A DNA stretch of 64,000 bases from JAHEKO01 sp965212505. GTDB taxonomy: Bacteria; Acidobacteriota; Thermoanaerobaculia; Multivoradales; JAHEKO01. How positions within the stretch are numbered: the first letter of the stretch is position 1; every line of letters begins with the position of its first letter. Below are positions 1 through 12,329 of this stretch, one piece after another. Location of the stretch: positions 5,022,001 to 5,086,000 of the forward strand of contig OZ243123.1 of assembly GCA_965212505.1 (NCBI GenBank), read 5' to 3'. The notes under the pieces were generated by a model. That model searched no databases. It was not told the DNA's origin and worked only from the letters and a program-made list of their open reading frames with translations. The translations under genes were made by a program, and so were the position numbers.

Positions 1-2228
1 GCCAGGTTCTTCAGGTAGCTGAATGAGCTCAGGCCTTTGCCGAAATCGTCGAGCACAAAGGCGCAGCCCATCTCCTTGAGCACGCTGATGAAGCGCATGG
101 CGTTCGGCAGATCGCCGATCGCGGTCGTCTCGGTGATCTCGAAGTGGATTCTTTTTGGGGGCACCTGGGTGAGCTCAAACTGGCGGACGACGAAGTCGAG
201 GAAGCCGGCCTCGCTCAGGCTCTGCCCGGAGACGTTGATCGCGAAACGCTGATTGACGGCGCTGCCGTTGGCGGCAGCCAGTTGGGCGAGGGTTGTCTTG
301 AGAACCCAGCGGTCGATCGCCGAGATCAGGCCGAACTTCTCGGCCGCCGGGATGAACTTGCCCGGCTCGATCATCTTCCCGTCCTCTCCCTGAATACGGA
401 CGAACAGCTCGGTCAGCTTCGGCTCGTCGCTATCGGGGTCGAGCGGCTCGATGCGCTGACGGAAAAGGAAGAAGCGGTCTTCGTCGAACGCCTTGTGAAT
501 CCGTGAAATCCACTGCATTTCACCGTAGCGTTCGGCCAGAGTCGTGTCGCCCGGCTGGTAGACGTGGGTGCGATCGCCGCCACCCTCCTTGGCGACGTGG
601 CAGGCGGCGTCGGCCGCGCTGAGCACAGAGGCGACGTCGGTGCTGTCGGCGTCGATCGGCAACAGGCCGCCGCTGAAGGTTGTGGTGTAGATCCGGTCCT
701 GCCACGAGAAGCGGTAGTCGCGCAGGCGTGCGGCGATCTCGTCGAGGAGCTCTCGGCTGCGCTCGGGCGGGCAGTCTTCGAACAGGATGCCGAACTCGTC
801 GGCCCCCAGGCGCGCAAGAGCGTCGCGCTCACGCAGGCTCTGGGTGATCACCGACGCGACCTGTTGGATCATCTGATCGCCCGCCGCATGGCCGCACGTG
901 TCGTTGACCAGCTTGAAGCGATCGAGGTCGAGATGGGCGAGCGCGTGAGAGCGACCGTCTTCGTGGCCCGTCTGAATCGCCTCGACGACACGGCCTTCGA
1001 ACTCCCGGCGGTTGATCAGACCGGTGACGGGGTCGTGGCTCGCGAGGTGGAGCATCTCGCGCTCGACGTCTCGCAGGTGCGTCAGGTCGCGGAAGACGAG
1101 AATGGCGCCGTTGAGCTCCTCGTCGCGATTGAGAATCGGTGCGGCGGAGTCGTGGACGGCGACCTTCGTGCCGTTCCGGTGCACCAGGTACCGATCGCCC
1201 GGATAGACGACGTTGCGCTTCTCGAGTAGGCAGCGGTCGACCGGGTTGTGGAGTGGCTTGTCGGAGTTGATGTCGATCACCTGGTAGAGGCGACTCACCG
1301 GCTGCCCGTAGGCCTCGGAGAGGTTCCAACCGGTCAGCTTCTGGGCGACCGGGTTCAGATAGTCGACCATCCCCTCGGCGTCGGTGCGGATGACGCCGTC
1401 GGCGATCGAGGCGAGCGTCACCTGGGCGCGCTCCTTTTCGTGGAAGAGCGCCTCCTCTGCGATCTTGCGCTCGGTGATGTCGTGCGCCACGCCCAGGACG
1501 CGCACCGTCCAGCCCTTGTCGGTGCGAATGCCCTGCGCCCGTTCGGCGAGCCAGCGCACTCGGCCGTTGCGGTCGATCACCCGAATCTCGGCGGCCAGGT
1601 CGTGGCCCTTGAGAGTGCGCGCGAGGGCGCGGCGCAGTCGCTCGCGATCGTCGGGGTGTACGTGCTGTAGGAACTCGTCGCCCGAGCGGATGCCCTCTGA
1701 CGCAGCGAAGCCGAGTACTTCGTTGGCATAGCCGGTGAAGGTCAACTCGTCGGTCGCGACCACCCACTCCCAACTGATGGAACGAGCGACCCGTTGCGCC
1801 TGGTCGAGCCGTTCGCGACTGCGCTCGAGTTCGATCTCGGCGAGCTTGCGCTCGGTGATGTCGGTCACGGTTCCCACCGTCGCCGGCTCACCGTCGAAGA
1901 CGGCGCAGTCGGCCACGAAGTCGACCCAGCGCTCGTTGCCGTCCTTGCCTCGGAAGCGAATCTCGAAGCGGCGCGAGCCCGAGCCGTACGGCTCGTCAGG
2001 CTGCAGCCGCTCGAACGTCTCGCGGTGGTCGGGCTCGACGAGGTCGCCCACCGACATCTTGCGCAGCTCCTCAGAGGAGAAGCCGGAAAGGTGCTCGCCC
2101 GCGCGATTGGCGTACAGGATGCGGTCGCGATAGACGAAGATCGCCGAAGAGGTGGCGTCGGCGAGTGTCCGGAACCAGTGTCCGGACTCTTCCCTCAAGG
2201 GGGTAGCTATCAGGCTGGAGCCCTTCAT
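1..2228 (-). CDS. PAS-PAS-PAS-GGDEF-EAL cyclic-di-GMP signalling protein (C-terminus cut by window edge)
   Basis: Reading from an ATG at 2228, 742 codons are visible and the frame runs off the left edge. Three PAS-type sensor modules occupy roughly residues 15-385 (repeated 'ITERK' linkers end the first two), followed by a GGDEF domain and a partial EAL domain. The GGDEF signature is GADEF at 475-479 with an intact RxxD inhibitory site five residues before it, so cyclase activity is plausible. The EAL motif reads ELFVR at 607-611; the metal-binding Glu is kept. An EITE motif and the DDFG motif (from 727) are present, so phosphodiesterase activity cannot be excluded. No membrane segment is seen, so it is probably cytosolic. 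A stop codon lies about 30 nt upstream in frame, which limits the start choice; the GAGGAG upstream is unusually distant. Function as a c-di-GMP enzyme is family knowledge; the input signal is unknown. Confidence 0.9.
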   Translation of the reverse strand, partial: MKGSSLIATPLREESGHWFRTLADATSSAIFVYRDRILYANRAGEHLSGFSSEELRKMSVGDLVEPDHRETFERLQPDEPYGSGSRRFEIRFRGKDGNERWVDFVADCAVFDGEPATVGTVTDITERKLAEIELERSRERLDQAQRVARSISWEWVVATDELTFTGYANEVLGFAASEGIRSGDEFLQHVHPDDRERLRRALARTLKGHDLAAEIRVIDRNGRVRWLAERAQGIRTDKGWTVRVLGVAHDITERKIAEEALFHEKERAQVTLASIADGVIRTDAEGMVDYLNPVAQKLTGWNLSEAYGQPVSRLYQVIDINSDKPLHNPVDRCLLEKRNVVYPGDRYLVHRNGTKVAVHDSAAPILNRDEELNGAILVFRDLTHLRDVEREMLHLASHDPVTGLINRREFEGRVVEAIQTGHEDGRSHALAHLDLDRFKLVNDTCGHAAGDQMIQQVASVITQSLRERDALARLGADEFGILFEDCPPERSRELLDEIAARLRDYRFSWQDRIYTTTFSGGLLPIDADSTDVASVLSAADAACHVAKEGGGDRTHVYQPGDTTLAERYGEMQWISRIHKAFDEDRFFLFRQRIEPLDPDSDEPKLTELFVRIQGEDGKMIEPGKFIPAAEKFGLISAIDRWVLKTTLAQLAAANGSAVNQRFAINVSGQSLSEAGFLDFVVRQFELTQVPPKRIHFEITETTAIGDLPNAMRFISVLKEMGCAFVLDDFGKGLSSFSYLKNL

Positions 2229-2346
2229 CTCGAAGCAGAGATACCCAGAGCTCCTCTAACTTATGATGCTTAAAGAGTTTTTTGCAACCCTGTAAACCCT
2301 TGCCTTCGAGACCGGACAGCCCGGGCGTCGCGGCTCTGTGCAGCCG

Positions 2347-4533
2347 TCAGGCACCGGGTCGGCGCTTGAAGCCGATCGGCCGGTTCGCGCCGAGCTGCGT
2401 CGGGTCTCGAGGGGTTCCGTCGCGCTCGTACGGAACGGCCACGGCAGGCCATCGCTCGGTGAGGGGCCTCCGCTCGTGTAACGGTTTCTCGGGTTCGATG
2501 GGCAGGAAGACGTCGCCAGGTAGATACGAGGGGTCGATCTCGGTTCGCAGCTCGCCGTTGCCGACGATCGAGAAGCCGTTACGGAGGACGATGCGCGAGG
2601 CGGCGAGCAGTTCGAGCGAGCCGGTGCCTTCCACGACATAGTTTGGTCCCGCGAAGACGTCACAGCCCTCCAAGGTCGCCGGCTCCTCGAGTACACCGTC
2701 GGACGCCACGGCGCTCGGGCAGTACTCGTAGGCGCCGCTGTCGCAGATCAGAACGCGGGCGACGCCTCGTTGATCTTCGGTTTCGGTGCAGGAGACGCCG
2801 GCACCGATGGCGGAGCTGCCACTCAGCAGAGCGTGGGTGAGATTCGAACCGCCATTGTCGAGCAGGGTTGGGTCGACACCGTTGAGGGTCGTCGGCAGGT
2901 CTCCGCACGCCTCGTCGGACAGACTCCCACCTGTATTCTCGATGCCGCCGCTCCCCGTCTCCCGGCAGGACTTGGCCTCTTGAGGGAAGGCGATGATGCT
3001 GTTGTGGAACTTGTCCGTGGTATTCCCGCTGGCATCGCTCCAGATATTCGCGCCGAGGGCCCCGGTGTTGTTGACGACGGAAACGTGGGAGGCCTTCAGG
3101 TAGTTCGGGCCGTTGAGATCCGATGGCGAGAGTTTGAGTCCACCCCCGACCGAACCCGTGTTACCAGAGATGGTCGAGTTCTCGAGGTCGAGAGCGCCGT
3201 AGTTCAGGATCCCACCGCCCTGAGCGCCCGACGTGTTGCCGGAGATCGTGGTGTTCCGAATCAGTGATCGGGGTTCTGGGTAGGAGTAGGTTGCCTGGAA
3301 GCTATGGCGCAGGCCTCCGGCCCGGGTCCCGGCGAGATTGCCTGAGATGGTGGAGTCGGTCAGTACGAGGCGTGGGTAGCGGGTCCACATGCCTCCCGCC
3401 GTTCGCGAGCTCTCGTTGTCGAGGACGCGCAGGTTCGATGCGTAGACCGTCGGCCTACCAACAAACGACTGAATCCAGACGCCTGCGGCTTCGCCGTGGG
3501 TATAGCTGTCGACGATGTCGACGCCGTCGAGCTCGATGGGTCCGCCGCTCGCCAGACCCGCTCCGTAGCCGGTTACGAAGGGACTTCGCTCGATGCGATT
3601 GCCAGAGATGGTCGTGGACGAGATGATCATGCTTCCGGTCGAGTTGTTGGTGACGCCGCTGCCGTAGACCGTGCCGTCTCCGACGTCGGCAAGGTTGTTG
3701 GAGATTGTGCTGCCGGTGATCGTCGTCATGCCGCCCTCGTTGAAGAGTCCGGCGGCGCCGGTCAACGTGAAGACCGCGGTGTTGGGGACGAAGACCTTGT
3801 TGTTGTCGATCACAGTGTCGACGACGGTGAGGCCCCCGTCGGGGTAGAAGTCGTTCGAGTTGATGACGCCGGCGCCGCGCCCGCCGCCGTAGCCGTAGAT
3901 GTAGTTGTCGCTGATCGTGACGCCGTTCAGGGTGCCCGTGCGTGCGTTGTAGATGCCCGCACCAAGCGCGTAGCCGCCCGTGTCGGCCTGGGCGCGGAAG
4001 ATCGTGTTGGACGTCAACGCGCCGCCGTTGATCTCCACGACGCCCACGTTCACGATGCCGGCGCCCCGCCCGGCGGTGGGGAGCGAGTGCCCGGTGACCG
4101 TCGTGTTGTTCAGGGTGAGCTCTCCTTCGATGAAGATGCCGGCCCCCGAGTCGTTGTCCTGAAGCTGACCCCCGGCGACCGTGGCGTCGTGGATCGTCAG
4201 AACGCCCGTCAGTTCGACGTAGAGAATGCGGAAATCGGGCGCCGCGCCGCTGCGTTCGATGGAGTGTCCGTTGCCGACGATCTCCACTGTGGTGGCGATC
4301 GGCGGCAATCCGCTCTTGCGCGGCACCGAAGCGACCGAGGTGAGCGTCGTGTCGACGGTCAACACGATCTCGTCGGCACCAGAGCCCTTCGGACACGAGC
4401 CGGTGGCGGTGTCGGTTTCGGCGGCGAGGATCGCGTCGACCAGCGTACAACTACCGTTCACCGTGATTGTCGCGGCACTCGAGGGGGCCGCGGCGATCAG
4501 GACCAGGCCCAACAAACCAAGGCGAAAGAACAT
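2347..4533 (-). CDS. Secreted right-handed beta-helix repeat protein (choice-of-anchor Q type)
   Basis: A 728-residue protein with a signal peptide (MFFRLGLLGLVLIAAAPSSAA). Its body is rich in repeated 'TTISGN', 'STISNN' and 'GGGI' segments typical of parallel beta-helix proteins of the polymorphic-outer-membrane/choice-of-anchor Q group. Near the end of the helix is the usual DQRGVAR ... CDSGAYE signature. A tail of about 110 residues with two Cys and a Pro/Arg-rich end follows. The frame is open further upstream, but the ATG at 4533 has GAGAGG 9 nt before it and starts the signal peptide, so I use it. Likely surface-exposed or secreted; the ligand is unknown. It shares a 156-base divergent upstream region with the amidohydrolase at 4690. 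Confidence 0.85.
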   Translation of the reverse strand: MFFRLGLLGLVLIAAAPSSAATITVNGSCTLVDAILAAETDTATGSCPKGSGADEIVLTVDTTLTSVASVPRKSGLPPIATTVEIVGNGHSIERSGAAPDFRILYVELTGVLTIHDATVAGGQLQDNDSGAGIFIEGELTLNNTTVTGHSLPTAGRGAGIVNVGVVEINGGALTSNTIFRAQADTGGYALGAGIYNARTGTLNGVTISDNYIYGYGGGRGAGVINSNDFYPDGGLTVVDTVIDNNKVFVPNTAVFTLTGAAGLFNEGGMTTITGSTISNNLADVGDGTVYGSGVTNNSTGSMIISSTTISGNRIERSPFVTGYGAGLASGGPIELDGVDIVDSYTHGEAAGVWIQSFVGRPTVYASNLRVLDNESSRTAGGMWTRYPRLVLTDSTISGNLAGTRAGGLRHSFQATYSYPEPRSLIRNTTISGNTSGAQGGGILNYGALDLENSTISGNTGSVGGGLKLSPSDLNGPNYLKASHVSVVNNTGALGANIWSDASGNTTDKFHNSIIAFPQEAKSCRETGSGGIENTGGSLSDEACGDLPTTLNGVDPTLLDNGGSNLTHALLSGSSAIGAGVSCTETEDQRGVARVLICDSGAYEYCPSAVASDGVLEEPATLEGCDVFAGPNYVVEGTGSLELLAASRIVLRNGFSIVGNGELRTEIDPSYLPGDVFLPIEPEKPLHERRPLTERWPAVAVPYERDGTPRDPTQLGANRPIGFKRRPGA

Positions 4534-4638
4534 ACCGTCCAACCTCTCTGACAGAACTTCAATAGAACGCTTAGTAAGACGGATTCTAATGTCTCTTTTC
4601 GGGCGGTCTCGTGAGAGTGGCAGCGCCGTGGGAAGGCG

Positions 4639-4644
4639 TACAAT
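4639..4644 (+). promoter_or_regulatory. Candidate -10 element (TACAAT) for the amidohydrolase operon
   Basis: GGCGTACAAT lies 45 nt before the amidohydrolase start. The same ten bases occur before the DDAH gene at 52598-52607. No good -35 box is seen at the expected distance. Confidence 0.35.
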
Positions 4645-4689
4645 CGCAGCCGCCTGAAAACGCATGATTCCTTGATCGGAGCTCAACCG

Positions 4690-6021
<1,332 letters not shown>

Positions 6022-6022
6022 C

Positions 6023-6508
6023 ATGAGCCGGCCTTCGGAGGGTCCCGTCTCGATCGTTCCGGCCGACCTCCTGGATCGGCGCGTTTTGAAGTTGGTCGAC
6101 GCACTCCTCGTGGAGCTCGGCGAGGAGAACGAAGGGTCAGATGTCTCGGCGGCAGCAGCGGCACTTGCGCAACACGATCCGTTCGAGCACGGTGCGCTCC
6201 TCGCGCTCGACGGTGAGGGAGTCGAGATCGGAGTGGCGACCTGGGGCGAGAGCTTTGCGCTCTACGCCTCCGGTCGCTACGGCGTGATCCATGAGATGTT
6301 CGTCCACCCCTCCGTGCGCTCGAGCGCCGTCGGCGCGAGCTTGATCGCGGCCGTTCTAGAGCTGGCGCGTGACCGCGGCTGGAAGCGAGTCGAGGTGACC
6401 GCGCCTGAGTCGCCGCGGTGGCGGCGGACCCGGGCCTTCTACGAGCGCAACGGCTTTGTTTTCTCGGGGCCGAAGCTGCGACTCGATCTCGGCGGGGGAG
6501 GCGGATGA
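6023..6508 (+). CDS. GNAT family N-acetyltransferase
   Basis: A 161-residue cytosolic protein with the GNAT core: a beta-strand ending in HEMFVHP, the acetyl-CoA loop RSSAVGASLI (a variant of the usual R/Q-x-x-G-x-G/A), a helix (AAVLELARDRGWKRVEV) and the C-terminal FYERNGF strand-loop. It transfers an acetyl group from acetyl-CoA to an unknown amine. The start is the ATG at 6023, one base after the amidohydrolase stop. Its stop overlaps the start of the uracil-DNA glycosylase (ATGA), so the three genes form one unit. Confidence 0.85.
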   Translation: MSRPSEGPVSIVPADLLDRRVLKLVDALLVELGEENEGSDVSAAAAALAQHDPFEHGALLALDGEGVEIGVATWGESFALYASGRYGVIHEMFVHPSVRSSAVGASLIAAVLELARDRGWKRVEVTAPESPRWRRTRAFYERNGFVFSGPKLRLDLGGGGG

Positions 6509-7230
6509 CGCCTCTTGTCGAGCTGGCCAGAGAGCTGAGCGATGCGGTTGGCGCGCTGCGCTTCGCACCTCCCGTCACGCACGTCTACAACCCCCTCGAC
6601 TACGCCTGGGCGTCGAGCGTGCAGTACCTCGAGCGCTACGGCGCCGCTCCAAAGGAAGTGGTCCTGATCGGCATGAACCCCGGCCCGTGGGGAATGGCGC
6701 AGAACGGGGTGCCGTTTGGCGAGGTGCGCGCCGTACGTGACTGGCTAGGCATCGACGCGCCGATCGGCAAGCCGGCCGACGAGCATCCGAAGCGACCGGT
6801 CATGGGCTGGAAGTGCCATCGACACGAAGTCAGCGGCGAGCGCATCTGGGGTTGGGCGAAGGCCACCTTCGGCACCCCGGAGGCGTTCTTCGAACGCTTC
6901 TTCATCTCGAACTACTGCCCACTCAGCTTCATGGAGGAGAGCGGCCGCAACCGTACGCCGGACAAGCTGCCGGCGGCCGAACGGAAGGCGCTCTTCGAGA
7001 TCTGTGACGATCACCTGCGGCGATCGATCGAGGCGCTGGGGCCGCGGTTGGTGATCGGCGTCGGCCAGTTCGCCGAGTTGCGGGCGCTCTCTGCGCTGGC
7101 GGAGCTCGACGTGCAGATCGGCCGGATTCTTCATCCGAGCCCGGCCTCTCCTGCCGCCAACCGCGGCTGGTCGGAGGTAGCCCACCGGCAACTCCTCGAG
7201 CTTGGCGCCCCGCTCCCAGAGGTGGCCTAG
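6505..7230 (+). CDS. SMUG1-type uracil-DNA glycosylase
   Basis: A 241-residue protein carrying the hallmark blocks of the single-strand-selective monofunctional UDG family. These are GMNPGPWGMAQ with VPFGEV just after it, RDWLGI, EHPKRPVMG, a SGRNRTP loop, and the C-terminal LHPSP with NRGW. It removes uracil (and in animal SMUG1 also 5-hydroxymethyluracil) from DNA to start base excision repair. The Asn in GMNPGP and His in HPSP are the catalytic positions known for the family. The start ATG at 6505 overlaps the GNAT stop (ATGA) and follows a GGGGGAGG ribosome site. Length matches bacterial SMUG1 homologues. Confidence 0.93.
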   Translation: MTPLVELARELSDAVGALRFAPPVTHVYNPLDYAWASSVQYLERYGAAPKEVVLIGMNPGPWGMAQNGVPFGEVRAVRDWLGIDAPIGKPADEHPKRPVMGWKCHRHEVSGERIWGWAKATFGTPEAFFERFFISNYCPLSFMEESGRNRTPDKLPAAERKALFEICDDHLRRSIEALGPRLVIGVGQFAELRALSALAELDVQIGRILHPSPASPAANRGWSEVAHRQLLELGAPLPEVA

Positions 7231-7275
7231 GCGGGTCGACCCCTGGGGTAACATCGACGCGAGTGCGGGAGGAAC

Positions 7276-9205
<1,930 letters not shown>

Positions 9206-9213
<8 letters not shown>

Positions 9214-10306
9214 GCCCCAGGTACCACGCGGCGCCCGACCTCGGATCAGCTGGCTGCTGCAGGCCGCCTCGCTGGTCATCGTGGTGGCCGGCTTGCGGGC
9301 TGCGGCGCCGTTTGTGCTGCCGCTGCTCCTGGCGCTCTTTCTGGCGCTCGTGAGCTTCCCGATCGTCGCCTTCCTCTGCCGCCGAGGTGCGCGGCTGACG
9401 CTCGCCGTGTTGGCGACCGTGCTCCTCGAGGCGGGCGTCTTGATCGCTCTCGGGCTGGTCATCACGCCGTCGCTCAACGCCTTCGTCGGCGCGGTGCCCG
9501 GCTACATCGAGCAGCTCAACGAACGGATCGGCGAGGCGATCGCCTCGCTCCAGGCGCGTGGCATCGAACTGGGCGACGTGTTTACCTTCGAGGGCATCGA
9601 CGCGGGGCAGCTGGTCGATGTGGCGGGGGGTGTCGTGCGGCGAACGCTGAGCGGAGTCGCCTCTGCAGTCTCCTTTGCGTTCCTGGTCTTCTTTCTACTC
9701 ATCTTCGTGTTGCTCGAAGGGGGCGGCATGCCCGGCAAGCTTCGCGCGGCCTTTGGTGCCAACTCGAGGGCGGGTCGCTATCTGGCCGGAGTGGTGCAGG
9801 AGGTTCAGCACTACCTCGGCGTCAAGACCGCGGCCAGTGCAATAACGGGCCTGGTCGTCGGGATCGGCACGTGGGCGCTCGGACTGCCGTACGCGCCTGT
9901 GTTTGGTTTGGTGGCGTACCTGTTGAACTACATCCCCACCGTCGGCTCGATCATCGCCTCGGTTCCCGCGGTCATCGTCGCGTTGGTGCAGATCGGTCCC
10001 GGCCGGGCGGCCCTGGTCGCGGTGCTCTACATCGCTGTCAACGTCTGCATCGGGAACTTCCTCGAGCCGACCTGGATGGGGCGACGCTTTGGTCTCTCCA
10101 CCCTCGTCGTCTTCCTCTCTCTCATCTTCTGGGGCTGGGTATGGGGACCGCTCGGGATGCTGCTCTCGGTTCCTCTGACCATGATGATCAAGATTGCGAT
10201 GGAGGAGACCGAGGGGCTTCAGTGGGCGGCGGTCCTGCTCGGGCGGGCTCGACCGATGCCCCAGGTCGACGAACGCGAACCCACCGACGATTCCGACGCC
10301 GCCTGA
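9206..10306 (+). CDS. AI-2E family transporter (PerM/YdiK-like)
   Basis: A 366-residue polytopic membrane protein with the typical pattern: two N-terminal hydrophobic segments, a soluble loop (VPGYIEQLNERIGEAIASLQARG), and then several helices including GLPYAPVFGLVAYLLNYIPTVG, the family signature. Members export autoinducer-2, small molecules or ions; the cargo here cannot be assigned. The start ATG at 9206 lies inside the end of acs (8-base overlap), implying translational coupling. The frame is open far upstream but that part is the shadow of acs. Confidence 0.88.
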
Positions 10307-10392
10307 GTCGCCGCAACCGGCTCACCACACGACAAGGCCGCTTCGTCGCACGACGTTCGCGGGGCTGGTCGCCTTCACCCTAGCCTGACCGC

Positions 10393-10416
10393 TGTCGGCA
10401 GGATTCTCCGCCGACA
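10393..10416 (+). terminator. Intergenic hairpin, possible terminator or 5' leader structure
   Basis: TGTCGGC and GCCGACA form a perfect 7-bp stem with a 10-nt loop in the 126-base gap between the AI-2E permease and the next gene. There is no U-run after it, so a leader hairpin is equally possible. Confidence 0.35.
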
Positions 10417-10432
10417 CACACGGGAGGCGACG

Positions 10433-11206
10433 ATGAAAGCTATTTGGACAGCGGCCTTGTTCGTGGCGACGCTCGCTCCGGGAGTCTTTGCCGAGGCGAT
10501 CGAGCTTCGTCCCGGACAGGGCGTCGACGGGAGCGCGCTCGAGCCGTACGTGGCGCACTACAAGGAGCTACCCACCGATGCGACTCAGGCCGGTTCTGGT
10601 CGAGAGCGCAGTACCCGCCTCGAGCGAATTCGGGTAGGAGGAAACGACGCGTGGCGGCTGGGCATCACCATGCTCGGTCAGGAGGGGACGGTCTACGACG
10701 AGGTGCAGATGATGGCCGACACGTTCGAGCCGGTCATGCGCTACGTGTCGGCGTTGACCCTCCTCCACCAGGTCGAGGTGTACGCCGCCGATGGGATGAA
10801 GGGCTACCGCGTGGCCAACGACGGGTCGAGTGCCCAGCCGCTGGATATTCAGCCAGATGGCAAGCGCTTCGGCGGGCCGGTCGCGCCGCTGGTGCTTGCG
10901 GGGAGGGCTCTCGAGAGCGGGATGACGTTCGATCTACCGACCTTCAGCACCGACATGGGGCCCGACGGAGCGAACCTCGTCTCGCGGGTTCGGGTGCTCG
11001 GCAGGGAGACCGTCGAAGCCGCTGGGCGAAGCTGGAGCACCTGGGTGATCGAGACGGAACTGCTCGACGCCGGTGGTGAGCCGCTGAAGCTCCCGAACGG
11101 CGTGGCGATGCCGCGCTCGAAGAACTGGATCGCCTCCGAGCCGCCCTACGGTATTCGCTCTCAGTGGAGCCCGGCGAGCGTCGTCGAGCTGGTCGAGGTT
11201 CGGTAG
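10433..11206 (+). CDS. Secreted protein of unknown function (DUF3108-like)
   Basis: A 257-residue protein with a signal peptide (MKAIWTAALFVATLAPGVFA). The mature part is a beta-rich domain with alternating short strands (YVAHYKEL ... RVRVLGRETVEAAG ... WVIETELLD), reminiscent of DUF3108-type periplasmic proteins, but I do not recognise a definite family. No catalytic motif or cysteine is visible. Start ATG at 10433 follows GGGAGGCGACG. The histidine kinase gene begins 1 base after its stop, so it may be sensed by, or co-regulated with, that two-component system. Confidence 0.75.
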   Translation: MKAIWTAALFVATLAPGVFAEAIELRPGQGVDGSALEPYVAHYKELPTDATQAGSGRERSTRLERIRVGGNDAWRLGITMLGQEGTVYDEVQMMADTFEPVMRYVSALTLLHQVEVYAADGMKGYRVANDGSSAQPLDIQPDGKRFGGPVAPLVLAGRALESGMTFDLPTFSTDMGPDGANLVSRVRVLGRETVEAAGRSWSTWVIETELLDAGGEPLKLPNGVAMPRSKNWIASEPPYGIRSQWSPASVVELVEVR

Positions 11207-11207
11207 A

Positions 11208-12329
11208 GTGCGAGCGGTGCCCAGCGCCGCCATCGAGAGCTCCAGCGCCAACGGCCTCGGCCGGCCGATGCGATGGGGCCTGTTGGTGGCGCTCTGGTGC
11301 ATCCCGCCGATTCTCGCGACGGCCACCTTTGTCCTGAACTTTCAGGGCGAGACGCCGCCGGTGAGCTGGACACGCTTCCTGCGCGATCAGCTGACCCTTT
11401 GGCTGCCCTGGGTGCTGTTGACGCCGGTGGTGACGGCTCTGGGGCGGAGGCATCCCTTCGAGCCCGGTTGGCGGTTGCGGCATCTGGGGATTCACTTTCT
11501 GGCGAGCGTGCTGATCGGGGCGCTCTTCTTTGGGTATGTGCTCGCGCGGGAGGTGTTGGCAGGTCTAGACCTGAGCCTCGTCTCCACCTCGATGCTCGTG
11601 TCGAGCGCCCTTCCGGTCACGCTACTCCACGCGGCGGTCTACTGGATCCTCCTGCTCGTGAGCAGAACCGTCGCGTACCACCAGCGGAATCGAGAACGCG
11701 AAGCGAGCCTGACTCGAGCCCGTCTCCAGGCGCTCAAGGCGCAGGTGCATCCCCACTTTCTGTTCAACACGCTCCATGCGATCTCGGCGCTGATGGAGGA
11801 CGACGTGGAGGCCGCTCGTGGCATGGTCGTGAAGCTGAGCGAGCTCCTGCGCGAGAGTCTCGCCGAGCCCGACGGACACGAGGTGCGACTTGGCGACGAG
11901 CTGGCGCTCACCAAGCTCTACCTCGAGATCGAGCGGCAGCGGTTCGGCGAGCGATTGAACGTCACCTACGAGGTCGACGAGGAGGCCGACGATCTGTTGG
12001 TGCCCCACCTCGTCCTCCAGCCGCTGGTCGAGAATGCGATCCACCATGGGGTCGCCCGCGACTCGAAGGCGGGTAGGCTCACCATCGGTGGGCGGCGGGA
12101 CAACGGGGTCCTCGAGCTGACGATCACCGACGACGGGCCCGGCGTCGACGAGCTCTCGATTCGGGAGGGCATCGGGCTCGGCGGTACCCGCACCCGTCTT
12201 CGCGAGCTCTATGGCGACGCCGCGAAGCTGAGCATCGGGCGGGCCGGATCACGGGGATGTCGTGTGGCGATCGAGCTGCCGGCGCGAAGCGAGATTGATG
12301 ATGGAGCCGATTCGCACACTCGTCGTTGA
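11208..12329 (+). CDS. LytS-type sensor histidine kinase
   Basis: A 373-residue kinase with about four N-terminal membrane helices (residues ~20-160), a short charged coiled linker, the His_kinase box HPHFLFNTLHAIS with the phospho-accepting His, and a HATPase domain with LQPLVENAIHHG (N box), DDGPG (G1) and GIGLGGTRTRL (G2). This is the LytS/YehU architecture that signals to LytTR regulators, one of which follows directly. The start is a GTG at 11208 one base after the preceding stop; a second GTG at 11217 is possible. Together with the next gene it forms a complete two-component system; the stimulus is unknown. Confidence 0.92.
   Translation: MRAVPSAAIESSSANGLGRPMRWGLLVALWCIPPILATATFVLNFQGETPPVSWTRFLRDQLTLWLPWVLLTPVVTALGRRHPFEPGWRLRHLGIHFLASVLIGALFFGYVLAREVLAGLDLSLVSTSMLVSSALPVTLLHAAVYWILLLVSRTVAYHQRNREREASLTRARLQALKAQVHPHFLFNTLHAISALMEDDVEAARGMVVKLSELLRESLAEPDGHEVRLGDELALTKLYLEIERQRFGERLNVTYEVDEEADDLLVPHLVLQPLVENAIHHGVARDSKAGRLTIGGRRDNGVLELTITDDGPGVDELSIREGIGLGGTRTRLRELYGDAAKLSIGRAGSRGCRVAIELPARSEIDDGADSHTRR

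Noticed and set aside
2229..2346. Possible -35/-10 pair in the AT-rich stretch before the GGDEF/EAL gene
   Set aside because: TTGCAA and TAAGTT with 18-bp spacing match consensus poorly; not better than chance in an AT-rich stretch.
3455..4551. Overlapping frames on both strands inside the beta-helix gene
   Set aside because: The beta-helix frame has a signal peptide and family signature; the others are Arg- or Val/Asp-rich shadows.
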